DNA of 64,000 bases, taken from Pedobacter planticolens. Lineage in GTDB: Bacteria; Bacteroidota; Bacteroidia; Sphingobacteriales; Sphingobacteriaceae. A program made the position numbers and the translations under genes. A model generated the notes under the pieces. It made no database searches and was not told where the DNA came from. It saw nothing but the letters and a program-made list of their open reading frames with translations. The stretch covers positions 1,116,001 to 1,180,000 of the forward strand of contig NZ_WNXD01000001.1 of assembly GCF_014172375.1 (NCBI RefSeq). Direction: 5' to 3'. This document shows, piece after piece, positions 24,157-32,929 of this stretch. Numbering within the stretch: the stretch's first letter is position 1; every line of letters begins with the position of its first letter.

Positions 24157-26616
24157 CTAACCTCCGCCGGTTTTATTTTTTTCTTTTTCTTCTTGACGTT
24201 GTTTTCTACGTAATTCTCTTTCTTCTTTTTTAGTTAATGGAACAACAGGAGTAGCTGGAGCTTGTTTAGGTGCTGTTTCGCTACTTTTCTTTTCCTCCGT
24301 TTTCTGAACTTCAGTTTCTGGTTTGATAACTGGTATTTGTTCATCAGTGGTCGGAACACTCATGTCAAGTGAATCAACTTGAGTACTATCTACTTCAGTT
24401 GTATCAACTTGTTGACGAGGTGTTGGGCAATTAAATTCTATTGTAATGTCTACTTTAGCTTTTGGAAAAGGACCATAGGTATATCCACTATTTGGATCAT
24501 GGTACACTTTTTCCATAAACTTAGCGAAAATAGGCAGCGCTGTATGAGAACCTTCGCCTTGGTCACCATTTTGAAAATGAGCCGTACGTTCATCACAACC
24601 AACCCAAACGCCAGTTACTAAATCTTTGGTAATACCCATATACCATGCATCTACATAATCTGATGATGTACCTGTTTTTCCACCAATTTGGTTATTCTTT
24701 TTAAATAAATCCCATTCCCATAATGCTTGCGAAGTTCCTCCAGGTTCTTCCATACCACCTCTAAACATATACAGCATTAACCATGCTATTTCTTCTGTTA
24801 ATACACGTTTAGTTTTAGGTACAAATTCTTCAATTGTATTGTCATTTTGATCGGTAATTCGCTCTACTAAAATAGGATCAGTTTTTACACCTTCATTTAA
24901 AAAAGTTCCGTACGCTTTTACCATTTCATATACCGAAACATCATTTGGACCTAAACTTACCGAAGGAACTGAGGCTAAATGACTTTCTATACCACACTCA
25001 TGTGCCCATTTCACCACATTATCCCATCCAACTTTTTCGGTTACTTGAGCCGTTATTGTATTTACTGATCTCGCCATAGCTAAGCGTAAAGACATATCTT
25101 GGTAGGTGTTTCCCCAATTGGCATTTTTTGGTTCCCAATATTCAGTTTTTCCTCCATTTTGATAAGGGATTTTAACAGGTTTGTCTGTAAATTTATCGCA
25201 AGGAGTCATGCCACTTTCTAAAGCAGCTAAATAAGCAAAAGGTTTAAAAGTAGAACCAGCTTGTCTTTTAGACTGATTAACATGATCATATTTAAAGAAC
25301 TTATGATCGATACCGCCAACCCAAACTTTAATTTTTCCACTTTTAGGTTCCATAGTCATCATACCGGTATTTAAAATTTTACCGTAATAACGAATAGAAT
25401 CCATAGTCGAAAACAACGTATCTCTATCGCCTTTGTACGAAAAGATTTTCATCTTTTTCTTTCTATTAAAATATGCATCAATAGAATCAGTATTGTTGTT
25501 GTATTTCTTCTTTAATAAAGCGTAAATAGGTAAATTCTTTTTTGCCCTATCGGGATAATCTACTTTTTTACGCTCCGAATCTTCCCATGGATCTTCATTA
25601 CCCCAAACGTTATAAAATCTCCGCTGTAAAATCCTCATCTGATCTTTTACAGCTTCTTCAGCGTAACCTTGCAATTTAGAATCGATGGTAGTGTAAATCT
25701 TCAAGCCATCTTCATATAAATCAATGTTGTTGTCTTCGCACCATTTCTCCAGATATTTATCTACAGCCGCTCTTAAATAAGAATCGCCATCGCTGCCATC
25801 TCTCATTTTTCCTTCTTTTAATTGTAAGGGCAATTTGGAAAGTAGAGTTGCACTGTCTTTACTCAGATAATTGTTTTTAGTCATTCGATTAAATACAATA
25901 TTTCGTCTTTCTATTGCTTTTTCAGGATATTTTAATGGGTTATATGCTGTTGTTGCATTTAAAACACCCACAAGAAGCGCTGATTCTTGAACATTTAACT
26001 CATTTGCTTCTTTATCAAAATAAATTCGAGCTGCCGTTTTTATCCCATACGTATTATTTCCAAACGAAACCGTATTTAAGTACATGGTGATAATATCGTT
26101 CTTACTATAATTAGACTCCAATTTCAAGGCTGTCATCCATTCTTTAAGTTTAGAAACCAATGTTCTAACCACAGGGATGTGTTGAACTAATCCTGATGAT
26201 TTATTATAACGTGTACGGTACAAGTTTTTAGCTAATTGTTGCGTTATGGTACTTGCCCCACGTTTATCGCCTGTGGCTGTAGAAATACCACTCGATAAAA
26301 GTGAGCGGAAATCTATACCATTATGTTTATAAAAACGAACGTCTTCGGTAGCTACTAATGCGTTAATTACGCTAGGTGATATTTCGTTATAGTTAACAGG
26401 TGTACGGTTCTCTTTAAAATAGCGACCAATTAATTTTCCATCTGAAGTATATAATTCTGAACCAACTCGTTGCGCTGGTTTTTTAATGTCTTTATAGGAA
26501 GGAGAGTAGCCGAAAAGCCACAAGAAATTCAGCTGTAATGCGCAAAAGAAAATAATTATGAAAAATACAAAAAGTGAGATATAGCGAACGTATCTATTTT
26601 TTATTTCTTTAAACAT
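24157..26616 (-). CDS. Class A penicillin-binding protein (PBP1A-type)
   Basis: An 819-residue bifunctional peptidoglycan synthase with one N-terminal membrane anchor (about 12-33). The GT51 transglycosylase domain (~60-240) has ATEDVRFYKHNGID and the RGASTITQQLAKNL motif. The transpeptidase domain (~420-720) has AGSTFKPFAYL (catalytic Ser-x-x-Lys), SVN, and GGKTGTSSDY. The last ~70 residues are a low-complexity Thr/Pro/Glu/Lys tail (TTEVDSTQVDSLD, ending KEKNKTGGG) not needed for catalysis. It synthesises glycan strands and cross-links at the inner membrane. Single-gene unit. Confidence 0.94.
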   Translation of the reverse strand: MFKEIKNRYVRYISLFVFFIIIFFCALQLNFLWLFGYSPSYKDIKKPAQRVGSELYTSDGKLIGRYFKENRTPVNYNEISPSVINALVATEDVRFYKHNGIDFRSLLSSGISTATGDKRGASTITQQLAKNLYRTRYNKSSGLVQHIPVVRTLVSKLKEWMTALKLESNYSKNDIITMYLNTVSFGNNTYGIKTAARIYFDKEANELNVQESALLVGVLNATTAYNPLKYPEKAIERRNIVFNRMTKNNYLSKDSATLLSKLPLQLKEGKMRDGSDGDSYLRAAVDKYLEKWCEDNNIDLYEDGLKIYTTIDSKLQGYAEEAVKDQMRILQRRFYNVWGNEDPWEDSERKKVDYPDRAKKNLPIYALLKKKYNNNTDSIDAYFNRKKKMKIFSYKGDRDTLFSTMDSIRYYGKILNTGMMTMEPKSGKIKVWVGGIDHKFFKYDHVNQSKRQAGSTFKPFAYLAALESGMTPCDKFTDKPVKIPYQNGGKTEYWEPKNANWGNTYQDMSLRLAMARSVNTITAQVTEKVGWDNVVKWAHECGIESHLASVPSVSLGPNDVSVYEMVKAYGTFLNEGVKTDPILVERITDQNDNTIEEFVPKTKRVLTEEIAWLMLYMFRGGMEEPGGTSQALWEWDLFKKNNQIGGKTGTSSDYVDAWYMGITKDLVTGVWVGCDERTAHFQNGDQGEGSHTALPIFAKFMEKVYHDPNSGYTYGPFPKAKVDITIEFNCPTPRQQVDTTEVDSTQVDSLDMSVPTTDEQIPVIKPETEVQKTEEKKSSETAPKQAPATPVVPLTKKEERELRRKQRQEEKEKNKTGGG

Positions 26617-26792
26617 GGGATAAAGATGGAAAAAACGTGAAATATTATCTGTTAAATTGTGTTAAAAGTGTAAGTACAAATTAACGTATTTAATTTGCTT
26701 AAATTTTAGTCTATATTTAAAAATAAATAAAGCTAACTAAACGATTATGGGTTTATAATTTAAATTACATTCAGCAAACTCATGATATTCAA

Positions 26793-26820
26793 TTGTGTAC
26801 AAAATGCTTTTTTAACTTTA
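26793..26820 (+). promoter_or_regulatory. Candidate promoter of the PPK2 gene
   Basis: TTG (26793-26795), 17 bp spacing, then TAACTTTA (26813-26820), one base off the TAnnTTTG -7 consensus, 22 bp before the ATG at 26843. Confidence 0.4.
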
Positions 26821-26842
26821 AATTAAACAATAATTCTACGCT

Positions 26843-27724
26843 ATGAAAACGAATACGAAAAAATATTTAGCTCAACCCGATGGTAAATTTTTGCTGAAAG
26901 ATTTTAGTACAACTTATGATGGCCATTTAGATAAAGAAAATGGCAAATTAGAGCTCGAAAAAGTAAAGAAAGAATTGGATGAATATCAAGAAAAACTATA
27001 TGCTTCTGGTTCGCATTCTATTCTAATTATTTTTCAGGCAATGGATGCTGCAGGGAAAGACAGCGCAATTGAACATGTAATGTCGGGTTTAAACCCACAA
27101 GGTTGTCAGGTTTTTAGCTTTAAAGCACCAAGTAGTGAAGAATATAAACACGATTTTTTATGGAGACATTATAAAGCGTTGCCAGAAAAAGGAAGGGTTG
27201 GTATTCATAATCGTTCGCATTATGAAAATGTGTTGGTTTGTAAGGTTCATCCAGAATATGTGCTGAGTGAAAACATTCCAGGTTATACTGATGTAAAGAA
27301 AATAGATCAAAAATTTTGGAAAAATAGATATGAAAACATCCGAAACTTCGAAAAACAACTAACGGATAATGGAACGGTGGTAATTAAATTCTTTTTGCAT
27401 GTATCTAAAGAAGAGCAAAAACAACGCTTTTTAGATAGAATAAATGATCCTGCTAAGAACTGGAAATTTGCTGCAGGCGATTTAAAAGAAAGAGCTTTAT
27501 GGAAAAATTATATGCAAGCCTATGAAGAAGCTATACAAGAAACCTCCACTAAAAATGCGCCTTGGCATGTAATACCTGCAGATAAAAAATGGTATGCCAG
27601 ATTAGCTATTAGTCAAATTGTATCTGAAACTTTTGAGGAATTAAACTTGAAATATCCAACATTACCAAAAGTAGAATTGGCGCAGTTAGAAACACTGAAA
27701 CAACAGTTGTTAAATGAAAAATAA
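26843..27724 (+). CDS. Polyphosphate kinase 2 family protein (polyP:nucleotide phosphotransferase)
   Basis: A 293-residue PPK2 domain protein, the usual single-domain length. It has the Walker A-like loop QAMDAAGKDS (66-74), the lid/acidic region HDFLWRHYKALPEKGRVGIHNRSHYENVLV (quoted by its GRVGIHNRSHYE core) and KNWKFAAGDLKERALW. The family transfers phosphate between inorganic polyphosphate and nucleoside mono- or diphosphates. The direction and class (AMP or ADP preference) cannot be decided by eye. Monocistronic, followed by a palindromic repeat. Confidence 0.9.
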   Translation: MKTNTKKYLAQPDGKFLLKDFSTTYDGHLDKENGKLELEKVKKELDEYQEKLYASGSHSILIIFQAMDAAGKDSAIEHVMSGLNPQGCQVFSFKAPSSEEYKHDFLWRHYKALPEKGRVGIHNRSHYENVLVCKVHPEYVLSENIPGYTDVKKIDQKFWKNRYENIRNFEKQLTDNGTVVIKFFLHVSKEEQKQRFLDRINDPAKNWKFAAGDLKERALWKNYMQAYEEAIQETSTKNAPWHVIPADKKWYARLAISQIVSETFEELNLKYPTLPKVELAQLETLKQQLLNEK

Positions 27725-27757
27725 GTATATTAAAAAGCTGTATTAAAGAGTTTTTTA

Positions 27758-27816
27758 GCCACAGATTAACAGATTTTAAGCGTTCAACATTCTGTATTAA
27801 TCTGTTAATCTGTGGC
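27758..27816. repeat. CCACAGAT-headed palindrome (dispersed repeat family 2)
   Basis: An 18-bp perfect inverted repeat (GCCACAGATTAACAGATT and its complement) around a 23-nt centre. Relatives with the same outer GCCACAGAT/ATCTGTGGC arms sit at 30062-30123 and 60361-60412. It probably ends PPK2 transcription as a hairpin, though without a clean T tract. Confidence 0.8.
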
Positions 27817-27888
27817 CAAAATATTTAACCTATCAACTAATAAGACAAATCATTTCTAAAACTGATTTTTTCATAACAAATTAAAATA

Positions 27889-27896
27889 TACCTTTG
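27889..27896 (+). promoter_or_regulatory. -7 promoter box before the cobalamin riboswitch
   Basis: TACCTTTG matches TAnnTTTG exactly. A start about 7 bases downstream (near 27903) would place the riboswitch aptamer at the very 5' end of the transcript, as expected. Confidence 0.6.
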
Positions 27897-27904
27897 CCTC
27901 GCTT

Positions 27905-28068
27905 TTTGGTTTCCGATTTTATATCGGAATTAAAAGGGAATACAGTGTAATTCTGTAACTGTCCCGCAGCTGTAAGCTCTAAAAAAGTTTTTCAAATCTA
28001 AAGTCACTTTTCGCATCAAGCGGATGGGAAGACAGGAAAACCAGAGTAAGTCAGAAGACCTGCCTAAA
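27905..28068 (+). ncRNA. Cobalamin riboswitch
   Basis: The conserved aptamer segments appear in order: AAAAGGGAA near 27932, CTGTCCCGCAGCTGTAA (B12 box core region, about 27958-27975), then GGAAGACAGG and GTCAGAAGACCTGCC ending near 28064. A further hairpin-capable stretch (AGCTTTC...GAAGCT, about 28084-28103) lies between aptamer and coding start and may be the expression platform. It leads into a BtuB-type receptor, so binding of a cobalamin should switch the receptor off. Confidence 0.93.
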
Positions 28069-28172
28069 AGTTTAATATTTCATAGCTTTCGGGGATTGAA
28101 GCTAGGAGTGGGACTTTTTAATACCTCATTTCTATTCTGATTCTGTTGCTGTGTGTGAAAAACTCACAACAA

Positions 28173-30044
28173 ATGAACAAAAAAACTAAATTAATTGCTG
28201 CAAGTCTAGGACTTGTACAATTGGCCCTATTGGGGAACAAAGCGCTGGCTCAAGAAGCCCAAAACTTAAATGAAGTGGTGATTACCGCTACAAAAAACGG
28301 ACAAAAACAATCACAAACTGGTAAAGTAGTAACTGTAATTACTAGCGAAGAATTAGCTCACAGCAGCGGAAGAAATTTAGCTGAATTGCTAAATCAACAA
28401 GCTGGAATTACTGTTGCAGGTGTAGGAAGTAACGCTGGGAAAGACAAAAGTCTATTTTTTAGAGGTGCTGGAAGTGCTTATGCTGTAATTTTAATTGATG
28501 GTATTTTAGTTACAGATCCATCTGGAAATGGCGGTGCTTTCGATTTACGCATGTTTGCTATTGATCAAATTGAGCGAATTGAGATTTTAAGAGGCGGACA
28601 ATCTACTATTTATGGTTCTGATGCGGTAGCAGGAGTGGTGAACATTATCACTAAAAAATCTGGCAAAAAAGGAAATAATGTATATGGCGTAGCAAGCGCT
28701 GGAAGTTATAATTCTTACAAGGGCACCATCGGTTTAAGTAGTAAAGTAGACGCATTTACATACAATTTAAGCTATTCGCATTTTAAAACTGATGGTATTT
28801 CTGAAGCTGCCAATCCAGTAGGGAATACACAGGTTTTTGACAAAGATGGTTTAAAGCAAGATGCATTAAATGCTAATTTCTCAGTGCAATTAGATAAACG
28901 TTTAAGTGTAAATCCTTTTCTGCGTTATTTCTATGGCAAATTTGATTACGATGCTGATGCTTATACCGATGCAAAAAACACTTCTGTTTCAAAACATTTT
29001 AATGGTGGAGTAAATGCAATTTATCAATTAGATAAAGGAAAAATCACCTTAAATTATAGCCACGAAAACACTTCAAGAGATTATGTAAGTACGTATTCGG
29101 GTAAATACGAAGGAAGTATGAATTTAGTAGATGTATTTTATAATCAAAATTTAGGTGATAAATTAAATCTCCTTTTAGGTTTAGATAACAGAGCTACAAC
29201 AGTTACTCATTTTAATTCAACTACTTCAAAAGAACCATCTGCAAATTTATTTAGTACATACGCATCATTGTTTTTACATGATTTAAGCGTATTTAACTTA
29301 GAAGTTGGTGGTCGTTACAATAAGCACAATAAATATGGAGAAAATTTCACCTATGCTGTAACACCGAGTATTAATATTACGAAAGAAGTAAAAGTTTTTG
29401 GAACAGTTTCATCTGCGTTTAGAGCACCTACTTTAGAAATGTTATTTGGTCAATATGGTGCTAATTTAAACTTGAAACCAGAAAAATCTACGAGCTATGA
29501 AGCTGGTGCACATTTTAATTTCTTAAATGAAAAAGTAAATCTTCGCGTTGTTGGTTTTAAACGTAATATGACTGATGCAATTATTTATGGTGCTAATGGG
29601 TATATCAATCAAGATAAACAGAATGATAAAGGTTTTGAGATTGAACCAGGCGTTAAATTAGGTATATTCTCAGTAAACGGTTATTATGCGTATGTAGAAG
29701 GGAAACAGATTTCTGGAACCAAAACTTCTGATGTATTATTACGCAGACCAAAAAATACATATGGTGCAAATGTAGGTGTACAAGCAACAACTGATTTATA
29801 TTTAAGCGCTAACTACAAATTTACTGGCGAGCGCATAGATAGCGATTTCAGCTCTTATCCTTCGGTAAATAAAGTATTGGGTTCGTATAACTTGTTTAAT
29901 TTTTATGCTGAATATGCTTTAGCTAAAAAACGTGTTAAAATCTTCGCAGATTTGAAAAACATAACTAATGAGAAATACACAGAAATTATTGGTTACAACA
30001 CAATGGGCTTTAATATGAATGCTGGTGTAAACTTTAATTTTTAA
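28173..30044 (+). CDS. btuB: BtuB-type TonB-dependent cobalamin receptor
   Basis: A 623-residue outer-membrane receptor. After the signal (LGNKALAQ) come the TonB-box region (NEVVITATK), the plug domain with VILIDGILVTDPSG and IERIEILRGGQSTIYGSDAVAGVVNIIT, and a 22-strand-type barrel. The length is close to E. coli BtuB. The cobalamin riboswitch directly upstream makes vitamin B12 or cobinamide the likely ligand. I start at the ATG at 28173 (MNKKTKL), which leaves a proper signal peptide; the longer frame begins with TTG in the riboswitch leader. It is followed by a palindromic repeat. Confidence 0.9.
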   Translation: MNKKTKLIAASLGLVQLALLGNKALAQEAQNLNEVVITATKNGQKQSQTGKVVTVITSEELAHSSGRNLAELLNQQAGITVAGVGSNAGKDKSLFFRGAGSAYAVILIDGILVTDPSGNGGAFDLRMFAIDQIERIEILRGGQSTIYGSDAVAGVVNIITKKSGKKGNNVYGVASAGSYNSYKGTIGLSSKVDAFTYNLSYSHFKTDGISEAANPVGNTQVFDKDGLKQDALNANFSVQLDKRLSVNPFLRYFYGKFDYDADAYTDAKNTSVSKHFNGGVNAIYQLDKGKITLNYSHENTSRDYVSTYSGKYEGSMNLVDVFYNQNLGDKLNLLLGLDNRATTVTHFNSTTSKEPSANLFSTYASLFLHDLSVFNLEVGGRYNKHNKYGENFTYAVTPSINITKEVKVFGTVSSAFRAPTLEMLFGQYGANLNLKPEKSTSYEAGAHFNFLNEKVNLRVVGFKRNMTDAIIYGANGYINQDKQNDKGFEIEPGVKLGIFSVNGYYAYVEGKQISGTKTSDVLLRRPKNTYGANVGVQATTDLYLSANYKFTGERIDSDFSSYPSVNKVLGSYNLFNFYAEYALAKKRVKIFADLKNITNEKYTEIIGYNTMGFNMNAGVNFNF

Positions 30045-30061
30045 GAGATTTCATTGATTTT

Positions 30062-30123
30062 AGCCGCAGATGCGCAGATTATTTTTATCAGAATGTTACG
30101 ATAAAATCTGCGCATCTGTGGCT
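30062..30123. repeat. CCGCAGAT/ATCTGTGG palindrome between convergent genes (family 2)
   Basis: AGCCGCAGATGCGCAGATT pairs with AATCTGCGCATCTGTGGCT (18 of 19, with one G-T type mismatch). It fills the gap between btuB and the convergent serine hydrolase and could terminate both. Confidence 0.8.
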
Positions 30124-30127
30124 ATTT

Positions 30128-31381
30128 TTATTTATTGCTATAATCCATTTTTAACTTATTCAAATCTGGTAAATGCTTTTTAGCTCGATTAAGCTCATAC
30201 TCATAAATACTTCTTCCCAAATTTTTCATAAAAGGATAACAAACAGTTTCGTATTCGTATTTACCATCGTTATAAATTCCATCCTCATTACTTTGCACCA
30301 CAGCAGTTAAAAAGTATTCGATATTGTTTTTAAAATTTACGAAGTAAGAATTGTCGATGATAAAACCATAACTATCTCCGTATTTATTAAAAATTCTAAT
30401 ATTTGGATCTAATACTGCATTTTTCTCCCTTCCATAATACAACATTTTGGCATAAGTTGGCCAAAACTCTTTCGTATCATATTTAGGATAATCGCTTTCC
30501 GTAGGGTATTTACTCATGTAGGTATAAATGAGTTTATAATCATCTGGCCTTAAATTAAATCGCTCATTAACAGGATAAGCTTCAGGCATAATTAATCGTT
30601 TCATTAAAGATTGTTGATCAGAAACTGTAAAAACATTTTTGTCGGCAAAACTATAAGGCTCATTTACCAATTTCTCATTGCTATCCATATAACCTTTTCC
30701 CACAATTAAATTGGTCAACTCTAACGGATAATCTTTAGCATCATATTGTTCAGGTTGATGATAAACTAATTTATCACCATCATAAAAGTCAATCGGATTG
30801 GTGTGTCTTGCAGATTCGCCGCCATCACCAATGGCTAAACGATTTAAAATTCTACTTTCAGTTAAGCCATATTTCTTCAGCTTTGCATTAATTTCACTTC
30901 TTCCTAAAAATTCAAATAGGCGATTAAAAGCATCATTATCGCTGGTTAACAAAACTTTTTTAATATAATGAGCTAATGATGGTTTTCCGTTTGCCGCACT
31001 TTCATCTTTCAATACCTTAGTTTGTCCTTTAAAATTACTATCGGTAATCATGGTTAAATTTGCAGTTAGCCCTTTGCTTTTTAATTCGTTTACTTTCTCT
31101 AACGCAAAAATAACTCCAGCCAATTTTACCGTACTGGCCGGATAGAAATATCGCTTTGCATTTAAATTATAGCTGAAAGTTTTAAAACTTGGCTTGTTGT
31201 TTTTATCTCTATTTATTTGTGTGTAAATAACTTGAACCTCATTATGATTAGGATGATTTAATATTCCAGAAAACAACTCTGGTTTACTTTTCATTAATTT
31301 TGTTAGAAATAAAGTATCTGTTTTTTGTGCCATCGCTTGGTAGCCAATTAGAAATAATAAACAAAGGAATAATTTGCGCAT
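30128..31381 (-). CDS. Class-A beta-lactamase-like serine hydrolase
   Basis: A 417-residue exported protein (signal ending QAMAQ) with a beta-lactamase2-like core. YPASTVKLAGVIFALEKV contains the Ser-x-x-Lys dyad, and LLTSDNDAFNRLFEFLG contains the S-D-N motif. No clear KTG box is visible, and the protein is longer than true class A beta-lactamases (~290 aa). It is therefore more likely a general periplasmic serine hydrolase than an antibiotic-resistance enzyme. Resistance activity cannot be judged from sequence alone. Confidence 0.8.
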   Translation of the reverse strand: MRKLFLCLLFLIGYQAMAQKTDTLFLTKLMKSKPELFSGILNHPNHNEVQVIYTQINRDKNNKPSFKTFSYNLNAKRYFYPASTVKLAGVIFALEKVNELKSKGLTANLTMITDSNFKGQTKVLKDESAANGKPSLAHYIKKVLLTSDNDAFNRLFEFLGRSEINAKLKKYGLTESRILNRLAIGDGGESARHTNPIDFYDGDKLVYHQPEQYDAKDYPLELTNLIVGKGYMDSNEKLVNEPYSFADKNVFTVSDQQSLMKRLIMPEAYPVNERFNLRPDDYKLIYTYMSKYPTESDYPKYDTKEFWPTYAKMLYYGREKNAVLDPNIRIFNKYGDSYGFIIDNSYFVNFKNNIEYFLTAVVQSNEDGIYNDGKYEYETVCYPFMKNLGRSIYEYELNRAKKHLPDLNKLKMDYSNK

Positions 31382-31474
31382 AACTAAAAATTTGATAGTT
31401 AAAGATAAGATTTTCTATTTTCTAACACTAGTTGACTTATAAATTCTATATTTTTTATTCAGGATTTAAAAAGC

Positions 31475-31482
31475 TAATTTTG
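31475..31482 (+). promoter_or_regulatory. -7 promoter box for the DUF6580 gene
   Basis: TAATTTTG is an exact TAnnTTTG match. Initiation near 31489 would yield a ~100-nt leader containing the long hairpin at 31501-31559. Confidence 0.5.
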
Positions 31483-31500
31483 TGTATCAATTATAAAGAA

Positions 31501-31559
31501 ATGAAACCATCATGAGTTTACGCTCACAAAATGAAATGAATAACTCATGATAGCTTCAT
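31501..31559 (+). promoter_or_regulatory. Long leader hairpin before the DUF6580 gene
   Basis: ATCATGAGTT (31509-31518) and AACTCATGAT (31542-31551) form a perfect 10-bp stem with a 23-nt loop. The stem extends outward as ATGAA/TTCAT with two mismatches. It lies in the 5' leader, 28 bp before the start codon, and no gene occupies it. It may be a regulatory RNA element; no known riboswitch core was recognised. Confidence 0.5.
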
Positions 31560-31586
31560 CACCATTAAAAAACAAATTATATCCTG

Positions 31587-32168
31587 ATGAAAAATAGTTC
31601 TAGAACGCTTGTATTGTTATTGTTAATGCTGCTAATTGTTGGTTTAAGGGTTATTGCACCACTTTCACCAGATTTTAAATTAATAGCCAATTTCTCTGGA
31701 ATAGGAGCTGTAGCTTTATTTGGCGGAGCTTATTTCAAAAATAAATTTAACGCTTTTGTATTACCATTATTAGTTTTATTATTGAGTGATATTGGCCTTG
31801 CTTTAACAATGGGTAAAGATTATGGCTTTTATCAAGGTTGGTACTATACTTACATTGCCTTTGCTTTAATTGTGTTAGTAGGTCACTTTATGATTAAAAA
31901 AGTAAACGTTCAACGCGTTTTAGCCGCTAGTTTAACTGGTGTTTTAATTCATTGGATAGTTTCCGATTTCGGCGTTTGGTACGGTTCTACATTTTACCCT
32001 CAAACATTTGCTGGTTTTTGGGCTTGCTTAGTTTTTGCAATTCCTTACGAACTTAATTTCTTATACGGAACTTTAGCGTATTCAGCAATAATGTTTGGTG
32101 CTTTTGAAAGCTTAAAAGTTAAATATCCAGCGTTAAGCTTGAAAAATAACACTGCTGTACATTCATAG
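31587..32168 (+). CDS. DUF6580-family membrane protein (putative transporter)
   Basis: A 193-residue integral membrane protein with about five or six hydrophobic segments (e.g. LVLLLLMLLIVGLRVIAP, FVLPLLVLLLSDIGLAL, YIAFALIVLVGHFMI). It matches the DUF6580 group annotated as putative transport proteins, whose size and topology recall ECF-type S components. It lies just beyond the B12 receptor on the same strand (with an opposite-strand gene between), preceded by its own structured leader and followed by a strong terminator. A role in vitamin uptake is possible but unproven. Confidence 0.7.
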   Translation: MKNSSRTLVLLLLMLLIVGLRVIAPLSPDFKLIANFSGIGAVALFGGAYFKNKFNAFVLPLLVLLLSDIGLALTMGKDYGFYQGWYYTYIAFALIVLVGHFMIKKVNVQRVLAASLTGVLIHWIVSDFGVWYGSTFYPQTFAGFWACLVFAIPYELNFLYGTLAYSAIMFGAFESLKVKYPALSLKNNTAVHS

Positions 32169-32184
32169 AATATAAAAAATATAT

Positions 32185-32222
32185 AAAAAACCCTTTTGTG
32201 CGATGTACAAAAGGGTTTTTTT
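32185..32222 (+). terminator. Rho-independent terminator
   Basis: CCCTTTTGT and ACAAAAGGG form a 9-bp perfect stem, extended by flanking A/T runs, immediately after the DUF6580 gene. Confidence 0.9.
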
Positions 32223-32236
32223 GTTAAATTAGTATA

Positions 32237-32929
32237 ATGAAGAAAAGATTGGTTGTTTTAACTGGTGCGGGCATTAGTGCCGAAAGCGGACTTAAAACCT
32301 TTAGAGATTCGGACGGTTTATGGGAAGGGTACAATATAACCGATGTAGCAACCCCAAGCGCTTGGCAAAGAAATCCAACTTTAGTGCAAGAGTTTTATAA
32401 TGAACGCAGGAAACAAGTTTTAAAAGCAGAACCAAATCTGGCGCATTTAGAATTAGCAAAGCTGGAAGAAGATTTTGACGTACAAATTATTACTCAAAAC
32501 ATAGATGATCTGCATGAGCGTGCTGGCTCAACACAAATTACGCATTTACATGGCATCATCACTTTTGCTCAATCTGATAAAAATCCATCGTTACTTTACC
32601 CTATCAAAGGGGATGAAATAAAAATGGGCGAGTTGTGCGAATTAGGTTCGCAATTACGTCCTCATGTAGTGTGGTTTGGTGAAGCTGTACCAATGATAGA
32701 AACTGCCGCATTTATTTGTGAAGAAGCAGATATATTTATGTTGGTAGGTACATCGTTAGCTGTTTATCCTGCAGCTGGATTACTTGATTTTGTGCCAGCA
32801 AACGTTCCAAAATACATTATTGATCCTAAAATCCCTTTGGTAAATCAGTATGCTAATCTGATTAAAATCGAGAAATCAGCAACTGCTGGAGTAAAAGAAG
32901 TAGCGAAACTATTAAAAGCAAATGCCTAA
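32237..32929 (+). CDS. SIR2-family NAD-dependent protein deacylase (SirT5/CobB-like)
   Basis: A 230-residue sirtuin that removes acyl groups from lysines using NAD. Motifs are GAGISAESGLKTFRD, TQNIDDLHERAG, catalytic His105 in HLHG, and VGTSLAVYPAAGL. Tyr54-x-x-Arg57 (in FYNERRKQ) matches the pair that binds negatively charged acyl groups in SirT5-class enzymes, suggesting desuccinylase/demalonylase activity. The small module between residues 106 and 150 has only Cys134 where four zinc cysteines are usual, so the zinc site appears lost. The coding end overlaps the next gene by 8 bp, implying coupled translation. Confidence 0.9.
   Translation: MKKRLVVLTGAGISAESGLKTFRDSDGLWEGYNITDVATPSAWQRNPTLVQEFYNERRKQVLKAEPNLAHLELAKLEEDFDVQIITQNIDDLHERAGSTQITHLHGIITFAQSDKNPSLLYPIKGDEIKMGELCELGSQLRPHVVWFGEAVPMIETAAFICEEADIFMLVGTSLAVYPAAGLLDFVPANVPKYIIDPKIPLVNQYANLIKIEKSATAGVKEVAKLLKANA

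Noticed and set aside
30128..31381. Antibiotic-resistance beta-lactamase
   Set aside because: It has S-x-x-K and S-D-N but lacks a clear KTG box, and is much longer than class A enzymes; a general serine hydrolase is safer.
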